Positions 1 through 7,810 of a stretch of DNA of 64,000 bases are shown in pieces. The DNA is from Thermosipho atlanticus DSM 15807 (GTDB lineage Bacteria; Thermotogota; Thermotogae; Thermotogales; Fervidobacteriaceae). Where the stretch lies: positions 278,298-342,297 of the forward strand of contig NZ_FQXN01000002.1 of the NCBI RefSeq assembly GCF_900129985.1. Direction: 5' to 3'. The stretch's first letter is position 1. Every line of letters starts with the position of its first letter. Made by a program: the position numbers and the translations under genes. Under the pieces are notes generated by a model. That model searched no databases. It worked only from the letters and a program-made list of their open reading frames with translations, and was not told the DNA's origin.

Positions 1-315
1 GAATACGCAGCAACAATTCCTGAAGGAAAAGGAGCCTTTTTACATGTAGCAGGTTTAACTTGGAAAAGCGAAGGAGGAAAGGTAACTGAGGTGTTAGTTA
101 ACGGAAAACCACTTGATCCTAATAAAATATATCTTGTAGCTACAAACAATTATATGGCTGGTGGTGGTGACGGATATTCGTTATTGAAGGAAAATAAATC
201 TTCAGGATACGATACTGGTTTTGTTTTAGCTGACGTTGTAGTTGAATATATTCAAAAAGGATTAAACGGAAAAATCGAAACGTACGATGATACCCCAAGA
301 TATATAAGGAAATAA
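1..315 (+). CDS. 5'-nucleotidase family protein, C-terminal fragment (cut by window start)
   Basis: The reading frame is open from base 1, so this is the 3' end of a longer gene and the GTG at 91 is an internal codon. The visible 104 residues are the C-terminal substrate-binding domain of the 5'-nucleotidase/2',3'-cyclic phosphodiesterase family. The diagnostic stretch is YLVATNNYMAGGGDGY, which carries the conserved asparagine and glycine-rich turn around the nucleoside pocket. Family members are usually exported and release nucleosides plus phosphate from extracellular nucleotides. That fits the nucleobase catabolism operon and uracil permease elsewhere in the window. Signal peptide and metal site lie outside the window. 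The gene ends just before a strong terminator. Confidence 0.85.
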   Translation, partial: EYAATIPEGKGAFLHVAGLTWKSEGGKVTEVLVNGKPLDPNKIYLVATNNYMAGGGDGYSLLKENKSSGYDTGFVLADVVVEYIQKGLNGKIETYDDTPRYIRK

Positions 316-320
316 TTGTC

Positions 321-355
321 AAAAGAAAGGAAGCCTTAAGGCTTCCTTTCTTTTT
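321..355 (+). terminator. Rho-independent terminator after the 5'-nucleotidase gene
   Basis: A 15-bp A/G-rich stem (arms 321-335 and 340-354, loop TTAA) starts six bases after the stop codon and runs into a T tract. Confidence 0.85.
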
Positions 356-368
356 AGGGGGCTAAAGT

Positions 369-950
369 ATGATCAGAAAAGTGAATAAAAAAGATGATTT
401 ATTGAAAGTAGCCGAATTGATCTATAGTACTGATGAAGAGCTTTTTTCTTTTCTTTTTGGAAAGAAAGAAAAGGCTATTTTCAAACTTGCTAGACTGGTT
501 GAAAAAGAATCAAATGTTTTTTCTTGCAAAAATATATATGGATATTTTGATAAAGAATTGAAAGGTATACTAATTGTTTATGATTTAAAAAGTAGAGACA
601 CACAGGGGAAGTCAAAAGATTTTATGGAGGTATTTTCACTTGTTGAATTATTTATACTATTTTTAAAAAGTGTAATATTAAAGAATTTAATGAGTTTGGA
701 AGGGTTAGAAGGGTTATATATTCAGAATATTAGTGTTGATAAGAGATTTAGAGGTCAAGGGCTTGGTACAAAACTTTTAGAATATTGCATCAGAGTAGCC
801 AAAAAAGAAGGTTATAAAGAAATTTACTTAGATGTTGAAAAAAGTAATAGAGCTAAGAATTTATACTTGAGAAAGGGATTTAAAATTATTGATGAAAAAA
901 GGTCGATAATAAGAAAATTCAGCATATATAGGATGAAAAAAGATATTTAA
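369..950 (+). CDS. GNAT-family N-acetyltransferase
   Basis: A 193-residue protein with a C-terminal GNAT acyl-CoA-binding motif: NISVDKRFRGQGLG, followed by KLLEY, matches motif A with its R/Q-x-x-G-x-G/A pyrophosphate loop. A motif-B-like LYLRKGFKII follows near residue 170. The N-terminal half (about residues 1-110) is lysine-rich with a hydrophobic segment and does not reveal the substrate. The closing KGF then DEKRSIIRK resembles small-molecule or peptide acetyltransferases, but the acceptor cannot be named. It has its own GGGGG ribosome site at 357-361 and stands alone between two terminators, so it is probably monocistronic or reads on from upstream. Confidence 0.85.
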   Translation: MIRKVNKKDDLLKVAELIYSTDEELFSFLFGKKEKAIFKLARLVEKESNVFSCKNIYGYFDKELKGILIVYDLKSRDTQGKSKDFMEVFSLVELFILFLKSVILKNLMSLEGLEGLYIQNISVDKRFRGQGLGTKLLEYCIRVAKKEGYKEIYLDVEKSNRAKNLYLRKGFKIIDEKRSIIRKFSIYRMKKDI

Positions 951-958
951 AAAAATAA

Positions 959-985
959 CACGGCCCTGTATGGGCCGTGGTCTAC
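959..985. terminator. Bidirectional terminator between convergent genes
   Basis: Stem CACGGCCC/GGGCCGTG (959-966 with 972-979). A T-rich run follows on the plus side, and on the minus side a run of T from the A tract at 950-956. It serves the acetyltransferase gene and spoVS, which converge here. Confidence 0.75.
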
Positions 986-999
986 TTTTTCTTTGGAAA

Positions 1000-1263
1000 T
1001 TATTCGCGTGGGAATACAATAAATTTTAAAGCAGTTCTGGATTCATTTTCGATGCTAACGTCAGTAAAAGCTGGTACACATACAAGATCAATACCACTTG
1101 GAGCAAGATAACCCCTAGCAATTGCGATGGCTTTAACAGCTTGGTTAACTGCACCAGCACCAATAGCTTGGACTTCTGCTTTACCTTTTTCTCTAATAAC
1201 ACCAGCTAAAGCACCTGCAACTTTGTTAGGATTGGAACCTGATGCAACTTTAAGTACTTCCAT
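1000..1263 (-). CDS. spoVS: Stage V sporulation protein S (SpoVS)
   Basis: 87 residues, full family length, matching SpoVS almost end to end: MEVLKVASGSNPNKVAGALA at the start, then AEVQAIGAGAVNQAVKAIAIARGYL. SpoVS is a small Alba-like nucleic-acid-binding protein first described in Bacillus sporulation, also found in many non-sporulating anaerobes including Thermotogae, where its role is not settled. An AGGAGG ribosome site lies eight bases before the ATG. The gene follows five same-strand tRNAs with no visible terminator in the 70-base gap, so it may be expressed from the tRNA promoter; no clear separate promoter was seen. Confidence 0.93.
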   Translation of the reverse strand: MEVLKVASGSNPNKVAGALAGVIREKGKAEVQAIGAGAVNQAVKAIAIARGYLAPSGIDLVCVPAFTDVSIENESRTALKFIVFPRE

Positions 1264-1333
1264 ACTAAAACCTCCTTTACGATGTTGTTAAGTGAAAAAT
1301 GTGCTAGATCTAGGAGTGAAGCTTTGAAAACTA

Positions 1334-1410
1334 TGGCGCGCCCGGCAGGACTTGAACCCGCAACCATCGGATCCGAAGTCCGACGCTCTATCCAATTGAG
1401 CTACGGGCGC
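1334..1410 (-). tRNA. tRNA-Arg (anticodon TCG)
   Basis: Complete cloverleaf on the minus strand: acceptor GCGCCCG/CGGGCGC, D arm GCTC/GAGC, anticodon arm TCGGA-CTTCGGA-TCCGA giving anticodon TCG, T arm GCGGG-TTCAAGT-CCTGC, discriminator G and encoded CCA. Last of five tRNAs in the transcript. Confidence 0.95.
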
Positions 1411-1425
1411 GTATTACAACAAAAA

Positions 1426-1502
1426 TGGGGTGGCTAGTGGGATTTGAACCCACGACCACCTGATCCACAGTCAGGCGCTCTACCAGCTGAGCTATAGCCA
1501 CC
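1426..1502 (-). tRNA. tRNA-His (anticodon GTG)
   Basis: Complete cloverleaf with acceptor GTGGCTA/TAGCCAC, anticodon loop CTGTGGA, T loop TTCAAAT and encoded CCA. The extra 5' G (position -1, base 1502) opposite discriminator C is the usual histidine identity element. Confidence 0.95.
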
Positions 1503-1526
1503 ACGAGAATTAATTTATATTAATTT

Positions 1527-1603
1527 TGGCGCGCCCGGCGGGAGTCGAACCCACAACCCCCGGATTAGAAGTCCGGTGCTCTATCCTGTTGAGCTACGGG
1601 CGC
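1527..1603 (-). tRNA. tRNA-Arg (anticodon TCT)
   Basis: Complete cloverleaf: acceptor GCGCCCG/CGGGCGC, anticodon arm CCGGA-CTTCTAA-TCCGG giving TCT (reads AGA/AGG, common in this A+T-rich genome), T loop TTCGACT, encoded CCA. Its acceptor stem is identical to that of the other tRNA-Arg in the cluster. Confidence 0.95.
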
Positions 1604-1604
1604 T

Positions 1605-1681
<77 letters not shown>

Positions 1682-1683
1682 AT

Positions 1684-1760
1684 TGGTCGGGGCGACTGGA
1701 CTTGAACCAGCGGCCTCCTGTTCCCAAGACAGGCGCGCTAGCCGACTGCGCTACGCCCCG
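1684..1760 (-). tRNA. tRNA-Pro (anticodon TGG)
   Basis: Complete cloverleaf: acceptor CGGGGCG/CGCCCCG, anticodon arm CCTGT-CTTGGGA-ACAGG giving TGG, T loop TTCAAGT, discriminator A, encoded CCA. First tRNA of the cluster, about 16 bases after the predicted transcription start. Confidence 0.95.
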
Positions 1761-1782
1761 CAAGTTACTCAAACCGTGAATA

Positions 1783-1811
1783 ATTATAGCATATGCAATA
1801 TTTTGTGTCAA
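1783..1811 (-). promoter_or_regulatory. Consensus sigma-70 type promoter of the five-tRNA cluster
   Basis: Read on the minus strand, a perfect TTGACA (1811-1806), 17-base spacer and perfect TATAAT (1788-1783). The start point would fall near 1776, just before tRNA-Pro. A consensus promoter suits a stable-RNA operon. Confidence 0.88.
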
Positions 1812-1872
1812 TATGTTGAGAAAATTTAAGTGTAAAAATTTTTATATTTTTTGTTTAATATTTATGAAATTA

Positions 1873-2955
1873 TCAAAGAACACCAGAAATAGCTTTTACT
1901 GGACATCTACTTTCACACAAGCCACATCCGAAACATTTTTCGTTATTTATATGTACTTTCGTATCAATGGTAATTGCAAAATATGGACATACTTTTTCAC
2001 AAATTCTACAAAGTGTACATTTTTCATGATCTACAACAGGATGATTAGGCTCATATTTTACACTTGGTATTTCAAGTTGTGTATTTCTTATATCTTTAAC
2101 ACTTTTAAATCCATATTTTTCAAGTTTTTTTGGTAAGTCATTTATTATTCTTTCATATATGTCTTTTCCGAAAATTAATGCAGACGATAATAATTGTACT
2201 GCATCTGCTCCGGCTAACATGAATTCTATTACATCATCTGCACTTTTAATTCCTCCAACACCAATAATTGTAATTTCAGGAAATGAATCTCGAAGCATTT
2301 TTACAATAGCAAGTGCTACAGGTTTGATAGCAGGTCCTGAGAGCCATACTTGACCTTTTTCATTCCCAATTAAGATTTTTCTGTTTTGTATATCTATCTT
2401 TACTGTAGGACCAAGAGAATTGATTGCTACTATACCGTTAGCTCCATTTTTTAGAGCTACTTCTGTGAATTTGATTGGATCTGGAATATGTGGACTCATT
2501 TTCATAAATATAGGTTTATCTGTGTTATCTCTAATTGCTTTTACTATTTCACCAATAGTTTCATAAGTTTTTCCAACATAATGAGTGGATATTTCAAAGG
2601 CATCGGCAAATTCGTTTAATTTTGGTATTAATTGTTTCATGTCTTCTTTTGAATATCCTGCACTTATGATCAAAGGTTTGTCCAATTCCTCCCTCAAACG
2701 AGGTAAAAATTCACCCAACCATTTTTCGGGAGGATATTCTGACCATAGTTCTGCATTCATAGCAAAGTTATTTTCTCCGTATATACATGGTCTTGGAACT
2801 TCGGCTGCTTTTGTAGAAATTGTTTTTGTAACGATGGCCCCGACTCCAGTAGAATCAATGAATTTAATCTTTTCATAATCGCCTACTAAAGGTCCTGATG
2901 CTGGCATTACAGGATTTTGGATTTTTATGCCTGAAAATTCTGTTGAAAGATCCAT
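1873..2955 (-). CDS. Dihydroorotate/dihydropyrimidine dehydrogenase-like FMN protein with C-terminal 2x[4Fe-4S] (PreA-like)
   Basis: 360 residues. Residues 1-280 form a TIM-barrel flavoprotein of the DHOD/DPD type: IQNPVMPASGPL at the start, FMN-phosphate loops IIGVGGIKSADDV and GADAVQLLSSALIFG near 230-263. The C-terminus holds two ferredoxin motifs, Cys 313/316/319/323 and 341/344/347/351. The layout resembles PreA, the catalytic subunit of bacterial dihydropyrimidine dehydrogenase. However, the family's N-x-S-C-P active-site loop is replaced by EISTHYVG (121-128), so no catalytic cysteine is visible there. Last gene of the ygeY-ygeW-hyuA-ssnA operon, with a GGGGGAG ribosome site. A role in reducing or oxidising a nucleobase ring is inferred; the exact substrate is open. 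Confidence 0.75.
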   Translation of the reverse strand: MDLSTEFSGIKIQNPVMPASGPLVGDYEKIKFIDSTGVGAIVTKTISTKAAEVPRPCIYGENNFAMNAELWSEYPPEKWLGEFLPRLREELDKPLIISAGYSKEDMKQLIPKLNEFADAFEISTHYVGKTYETIGEIVKAIRDNTDKPIFMKMSPHIPDPIKFTEVALKNGANGIVAINSLGPTVKIDIQNRKILIGNEKGQVWLSGPAIKPVALAIVKMLRDSFPEITIIGVGGIKSADDVIEFMLAGADAVQLLSSALIFGKDIYERIINDLPKKLEKYGFKSVKDIRNTQLEIPSVKYEPNHPVVDHEKCTLCRICEKVCPYFAITIDTKVHINNEKCFGCGLCESRCPVKAISGVL

Positions 2956-2968
2956 GAGAACTCCCCCT

Positions 2969-4219
2969 TTAGTTGTTTTTATGGTTAGATCTTAAAGAAA
3001 TATCTAATACGCCAGATTTGTCAATTATTAAGTACAATTTGATTTTATCTTTGAGAACTATTTTTTTTGAAATTTCCATACTAGAATTTATCCTTCTCAA
3101 CTCAAGGTTATTACCAGAAATTGAAATCATTATTTTTCTTTTAGTGTTTTCAGTGTTAAATATATGGATTTTGAAGGTTCTCTCTTCAAACTTTTCAGTT
3201 TTATAATTATCTATTAATTCTAGATTTGCGTATACGGTCCATCCTTCACCAAGGTTTATTTCAGAAAATTTATTTTCTCCTGTTTTGGGTAGATTGGAAA
3301 TGTATTTTATAAATTCTGTGTCATTATATCTTTCATAAATTCTAATTTGTCCAGACAATAATGGAACACCTAATCCATTATCTTTAGAATTTTCGAATAG
3401 TCTGTAAATGTTGAAAAATTTATTTTCAAAAGAATTTGTATAAAAGTTAAAAGATAAAGAAGGTATATCTTCATAACTTTTAATGGTTCCGAGTTTAAAA
3501 ACTTTAAAATATTTTCCATTAAATTTTTCAACTTTTCCGAGATTAATCACCGCTTTTTCGTTTATTATTTCAGGTATTCCAAAATTCTCAGAGTTTTGAT
3601 AATTTTGTTCATACAGTGTTTGTTTTTTAAGATTAGTTGTAGAATATAGATCACTTTGATAATAACTGTCTATCAAAAAAACGTTACTTTGTTTATCTAA
3701 GTTACCACTAATCATATATGTTAAATATAAATCACCATTTGTTTTTAAATCGTAAATCAAGTTCCAAGACATTGGTTTTGAAATTAATAAGGTTCCTTCA
3801 GCATTTTTGGCGATAAGCCTTTTGTTATATAATAATGCTTCTAAATTGTTTTTTTCCGTTTTGCACCACAAATTGAGTTGTGGATGATAAAAATACACAT
3901 ATTTTTCTGAACTATCTCTTCTTTCCAAAACTAAAGGATTATTATTTATAATTTTCACTTCTTTTGATAAATGATTTTGTAAATCTTCCTTTGTGCTTAC
4001 AATCAGAAACTCAATATACTTCAAATCAGAATAATCCACTTTGTAAAATTCAGATTTTTCAAGAAAAATAATGTTTTCTTCATTTTTCAAAGGCAGAACA
4101 AGCTCAGAAGTAAATGGAAGTTGAACATTAATAATTCCTTTATTTCTGAAAACAAAAACATTGTCAATTGAAAAAACAAGATTATACACAATCAAAAAAA
4201 CTAAAAGGATTTTTTTCAC
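2969..4219 (-). CDS. Secreted DUF4139-like protein of unknown function
   Basis: 416 residues from a GTG at 4219, one base after the ssnA stop and eight bases after a GGAGG site. The ATG at 4294 would overlap ssnA and lacks a good ribosome site. The N-terminus KKILLVFLIVYNLVFS is a signal peptide or membrane anchor. The rest is beta-rich and soluble. The segment GLGVPLLSGQIRIYE near residue 325 and the following EINLGEGWTVYANLEL resemble the C-terminal part of DUF4139 proteins; this is recognition by eye, not a search. Function is unknown. Its place between two catabolic enzymes of a tight operon suggests co-expression with nucleobase breakdown, though the protein itself should be outside the cytoplasm. 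Confidence 0.6.
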   Translation of the reverse strand: MKKILLVFLIVYNLVFSIDNVFVFRNKGIINVQLPFTSELVLPLKNEENIIFLEKSEFYKVDYSDLKYIEFLIVSTKEDLQNHLSKEVKIINNNPLVLERRDSSEKYVYFYHPQLNLWCKTEKNNLEALLYNKRLIAKNAEGTLLISKPMSWNLIYDLKTNGDLYLTYMISGNLDKQSNVFLIDSYYQSDLYSTTNLKKQTLYEQNYQNSENFGIPEIINEKAVINLGKVEKFNGKYFKVFKLGTIKSYEDIPSLSFNFYTNSFENKFFNIYRLFENSKDNGLGVPLLSGQIRIYERYNDTEFIKYISNLPKTGENKFSEINLGEGWTVYANLELIDNYKTEKFEERTFKIHIFNTENTKRKIMISISGNNLELRRINSSMEISKKIVLKDKIKLYLIIDKSGVLDISLRSNHKNN

Positions 4220-4220
4220 A

Positions 4221-5519
4221 TTAACTTCCTCCAAGTTTCTCCCACAATCTTTGTGAGACTTTTCTAGCTTCTTTATAAATTTCATTGACATCATCTGTGG
4301 GAACCGTTATTTTGTAATTATCCATTAGCAATTTACCATTGACAATCACATGAGATGGTCTGAAGTTATCGAACAAGCCAAAAACAACATGTCCATAAGC
4401 GTTTTCCTTATTAATAGGTGTGGGTGGAATATATGGAACAATTATTAAATCAGAGGCATACCCTGGTTGTATTTTTCCTAACTTGATTCTAAGTAATTTG
4501 CTTGCTATTTCGTATGTATTTGATATAGAGTATTTTAGATCATCTAACGAGAATGCAAGAGGGGATTTACCTTTTAATTTCATCGAGAAAAATAGATTTA
4601 GTAATTCTCTTGCCAAGTTAAATCCTAAACCATCATTACCTACTATCGTTTTTACATTATGTTTCTTCATTTTTTTGTAATCTGGAAGACCAACTGCGTT
4701 ATTCATATTAGAAGAAACATTTAAAGCAACATAACAGTTATTTTTACTGATGAGTTTAAGTTCCTCCTCAGTAACGTGAACACAATGTGCAAGAATAGAA
4801 TTCTCTCTAAGTAGGCCAAATTTATTCAAGCGGTTTATAACTCGCATTCCATATTTTGACAGTGAATCTTCTACATCATCTATACTTTCTGCCGTGTGAA
4901 TATGAATAGGTCCTTTGTAAAGTTCGGATATTTTTTTTAAAGTTTCATCAGATAAGCTTAAAGATGCATGTAATCCAAATAATCCTGCATACATATCAGA
5001 ACTATTTTCATTTAAAAATGAAAGATTTTCTTGGATACATTCTTCTACGTTGAATCTGTCACTTGTTTCAAAACAAAAAATTCCTCTTAATCCTATTTCA
5101 TCACACAATGCTTTCCTTAGTGTATTTAAACTTCCCTTAATTTGTTTTCCACTTGCATGATGATCTATAATTGTTGTTACGCCATTTTTAATAAATTCAA
5201 TTCCTGAAACAAGAGCACTAAAATAATTTTCAGTTTCGCCAAGCTTTGAGTCAAGTTTCCACCATAGCTGGTTTAAGATATCTTTGAAGTTTGTGGGATT
5301 AAATGGCAGGCTCAATCCTCTTGCGAAAGCTGAGTAAATATGTGTGTGTCCAATAACTAAACCCGGCATTACAAAATTTCCGTGGGCATCAATTACATAC
5401 GATGCACCTGGAAATTTTTCCATACTTCCAATTTCAATTATTTCTTTATCGAATAATATATAATAATTTTCATAAAAATTATCAAAATCGAATATGTTAG
5501 CATTAATTATAGCTTTCAT
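4221..5519 (-). CDS. ssnA: SsnA-type amidohydrolase (putative aminohydrolase of purine breakdown)
   Basis: 432 residues from the ATG at 5519, eight bases after AGGAGG (a TTG codon precedes it). Metal-dependent amidohydrolase of the cytosine deaminase/chlorohydrolase type: MPGLVIGHTHIYSAFARGL carries the HxH ligands near residue 58. Further ligands are IHIHTAE near 206, AHCVH near 245 and GNDG near 296. The CFETSDR motif near 150 is characteristic of SsnA, a member of the E. coli ygeW-ssnA-hyuA cluster linked to anaerobic purine degradation. It sits next to hyuA, ygeW and ygeY here, as in E. coli. The deamination or ring-opening substrate is not established from sequence. Confidence 0.85.
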   Translation of the reverse strand: MKAIINANIFDFDNFYENYYILFDKEIIEIGSMEKFPGASYVIDAHGNFVMPGLVIGHTHIYSAFARGLSLPFNPTNFKDILNQLWWKLDSKLGETENYFSALVSGIEFIKNGVTTIIDHHASGKQIKGSLNTLRKALCDEIGLRGIFCFETSDRFNVEECIQENLSFLNENSSDMYAGLFGLHASLSLSDETLKKISELYKGPIHIHTAESIDDVEDSLSKYGMRVINRLNKFGLLRENSILAHCVHVTEEELKLISKNNCYVALNVSSNMNNAVGLPDYKKMKKHNVKTIVGNDGLGFNLARELLNLFFSMKLKGKSPLAFSLDDLKYSISNTYEIASKLLRIKLGKIQPGYASDLIIVPYIPPTPINKENAYGHVVFGLFDNFRPSHVIVNGKLLMDNYKITVPTDDVNEIYKEARKVSQRLWEKLGGS

Positions 5520-5524
5520 CAATA

Positions 5525-6817
5525 TTACCTCCTGATAAATTTTCCAAGGGGTGAATTTAATAATTGATTGTCTATCACTAAAATTCCATCTTTAATCACT
5601 TTTTCGATTTTTCCTTTGACTTTCATATTTAAGAAAAGATCGTAGTCGGCTTTTGTATGACTCTCTACTATTTTTCCGTTATAATTAGGATTGAAAATTA
5701 CGATATCAGCATCAGCCCCTGGGAGTAGTGTTCCTTTTTTAGGATATAGACCGAAAAATTTTGCGGGGTTTATTGTAAATCTATTGATTATTTTCTCACC
5801 AAATAACGAAAACATTAATACGAATGAATGTTCAATTCCTCCAATTCCCATGGGAAGATTTCCTGTTTTCTTTTTTCTCTTATCTTTCTTATTAAATGAG
5901 CAATGATCAGTGCCAATTGAAAAGATATTGTCAATGTTTGCTTTCAGTTTTTCTTTTTCAATTTTACTTCTAAGAGGAGGTGTCATGGCGTATAGATAAG
6001 CATTTTTTCCATTGTATACTTCGTCATCAAAATAAAAATAATGTGGGCAGCTTTCAAAAAATAAATTCTTGTTATGAATTTCTGTAAATTTATTTTTAAC
6101 TTCTTCAATTGAAGTTCCACAAGTTGTATGCACAATATAAGCGGTTCCTTTTGTTTGATAAATAAATTCAGAAATTTTAATTATTTCAGAAATTTCAGAA
6201 ATTTCTGGTCTTGCTTTCGAATGGAGATTAATTGGAACATTTTCAACTATCATATCTTCATTTTCGGCATGAATTAAAATTGGCACGTTATATTCTCTTG
6301 ATTTTTCAAATAGTTTATACAACAGTTTATCAGAGGTTCTTCTTTTACTAGAAGAATAAGCAGTAAATACTTTTATAGACCTTGTTCCTAGTTTTTTTGA
6401 CATTTTAAACAATGTATCTAAATCACCATTGAACTGACCAAGAGTAACGTGGAAAGAAAAATCTGTTCTTGAATTTTTGGCTGCTTTTAATCTTCTATTA
6501 AAAGCTTCTTCAAGTTGCTCAAGAGAATTTATTGGATCTAAAAAGTCAATTATTGTAGTTACACCACCAAATAAAGCAGAAATACTCCCACTCTTGAAAT
6601 CATCGATAGATGTATATTTTCCAAGATTTAATTCGAAATGTACATGTGGATCAATAAAACCGGGAAGGACAACCTTCCCGGTTGCATCAATTTCTTTTTT
6701 GCATTTTTGATAATTTGTTGATAAGTCAACGATTTTTCCTGCATTGATATATACATTTAAATGGATGAAAATTCCATCCACAAATACCTTTCCGTTTATA
6801 ATGCCAATGTCATGCAT
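5525..6817 (-). CDS. hyuA: Dihydropyrimidinase/hydantoinase family amidohydrolase
   Basis: 430 residues. Cyclic amidohydrolase with every binuclear-metal ligand of the dihydropyrimidinase family: DPHVH (His58, His60), carboxylated lysine in SIKVFTAY (Lys149), HAEN (His183), HTTCG (His230) and GTDHCS (Asp304). These enzymes open dihydropyrimidine or hydantoin rings at a cyclic amide, giving N-carbamoyl amino acids. In this operon the next enzyme (YgeW) could pass the carbamoyl group to phosphate. Its start codon follows the ygeW stop by two bases. The protein is somewhat shorter than typical D-hydantoinases and ends in SPLGKFIRR rather than the long C-terminal tail. Substrate is inferred, not proven. 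Confidence 0.88.
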   Translation of the reverse strand: MHDIGIINGKVFVDGIFIHLNVYINAGKIVDLSTNYQKCKKEIDATGKVVLPGFIDPHVHFELNLGKYTSIDDFKSGSISALFGGVTTIIDFLDPINSLEQLEEAFNRRLKAAKNSRTDFSFHVTLGQFNGDLDTLFKMSKKLGTRSIKVFTAYSSSKRRTSDKLLYKLFEKSREYNVPILIHAENEDMIVENVPINLHSKARPEISEISEIIKISEFIYQTKGTAYIVHTTCGTSIEEVKNKFTEIHNKNLFFESCPHYFYFDDEVYNGKNAYLYAMTPPLRSKIEKEKLKANIDNIFSIGTDHCSFNKKDKRKKKTGNLPMGIGGIEHSFVLMFSLFGEKIINRFTINPAKFFGLYPKKGTLLPGADADIVIFNPNYNGKIVESHTKADYDLFLNMKVKGKIEKVIKDGILVIDNQLLNSPLGKFIRR

Positions 6818-6819
6818 TA

Positions 6820-7809
6820 TTAAAATCTTCCTCCCATTAATAATGCCATGACAGCTTTTGCAGTATGCAATCTGTTTTCTGCTTCGTCATAAACTACTGA
6901 ATGTGGGCCATCTATTACACTATCAACTACTTCCTTTCCTCTATCTGCAGGTAATGCATGCATATAAATAGAATGTTTTTTGGTGAGTTTCATTAATTCT
7001 TCTGTACAAATCCAATTTTTGTGTTTTGCTTGTTCGGCTCTTATTTCATCAGGATTATCTGATACAAAGAATCCTCCCCAATTTTTTGGAATTACAACGT
7101 CTGCATCGACAAAGGCATCTTCCATTTTATGAGAAATTTCTAGTTTCCCACCATATTTTTCTGCGTTCTTTTTAGCTTGCTCTACAATTTCTGGCATAAG
7201 GTCAAAGCCTTCCGGATACGCTAGTGTTACATCCATTCCAAATCGTGTGAATAGTAAGATTTGAGATTGAGGAACAGATAACGGTTTAAGATGACTTTCA
7301 GCATATGCCCAACTGATTCCAACTTTTAATCCTTTAAGGTTCTTTCCGAATTTTTCTTGAATTGTCATTAAATCTGCCAAAACTTGGAATGGATGATAAA
7401 CATCATCTTGTAAATTCATTACAGGAGCTTTTGAATGTTTAGCCATTTCTCTTATATATTTGTTCCCTTCTTTAAATTTACAAAATCTAATACCTATTCC
7501 ATCACCAAATCTTGAGAGAATAATTCCCGTATCTTTTGCTACTTCACCATGAGCGATTTGCATTTTATCAGGAGTTAGAAATATTCCTGTTCCGCCAAGT
7601 TGAGCAATTCCGGCTTGCATACTGTTTCTGGTTCTAGTACTTTCATCGAAGAAAATTAAGAATAGAGTTTTGTAGAGTAGATAAGGTGTTGGTACTCCAT
7701 GGGTGAATTTGATTTTTAAATCTCTTGCTAGATCAAGCATTAATTCGATTTCATCATTTGTAAATTCTTGTGTAGTGATAAAATGTCTTCCTCTAAAAAA
7801 TGTTGACAT
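6820..7809 (-). CDS. ygeW: YgeW-type carbamoyltransferase
   Basis: 329 residues. Transcarbamylase fold with the carbamoyl-phosphate motif DESTRTR (55-61), YHPFQ (138-142) and HALPAD (284-289). The second half has the segments I recall from E. coli YgeW: KPLSVPQ, LAYPEGFDLMPE and KHKNWICTEELMK. YgeW, the unknown transcarbamylase, lacks ornithine or aspartate specificity, and in purine-degrading clusters it is thought to phosphorolyse a carbamoylated intermediate to make carbamoyl phosphate. It is shorter than E. coli YgeW (about 396). The tail VVYDEAENRLHTAKAVMALLM is more like knotted-type relatives. No carbamate kinase lies in the window, so the ATP-yielding step would have to be encoded elsewhere. 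Confidence 0.87.
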   Translation of the reverse strand: MSTFFRGRHFITTQEFTNDEIELMLDLARDLKIKFTHGVPTPYLLYKTLFLIFFDESTRTRNSMQAGIAQLGGTGIFLTPDKMQIAHGEVAKDTGIILSRFGDGIGIRFCKFKEGNKYIREMAKHSKAPVMNLQDDVYHPFQVLADLMTIQEKFGKNLKGLKVGISWAYAESHLKPLSVPQSQILLFTRFGMDVTLAYPEGFDLMPEIVEQAKKNAEKYGGKLEISHKMEDAFVDADVVIPKNWGGFFVSDNPDEIRAEQAKHKNWICTEELMKLTKKHSIYMHALPADRGKEVVDSVIDGPHSVVYDEAENRLHTAKAVMALLMGGRF

Positions 7810-7810
7810 C

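Noticed and set aside
1813..2136. 107-codon plus-strand frame with many aromatic residues
   Set aside because: Antisense to the PreA-like gene, with no ribosome site and a composition expected from the complementary strand of A+T-rich coding DNA.
4220..4294. Longer start (ATG at 4294) for the DUF4139-like gene
   Set aside because: It would overlap ssnA by about 70 bases, lacks a ribosome site and hides the signal peptide that begins at the GTG at 4219.
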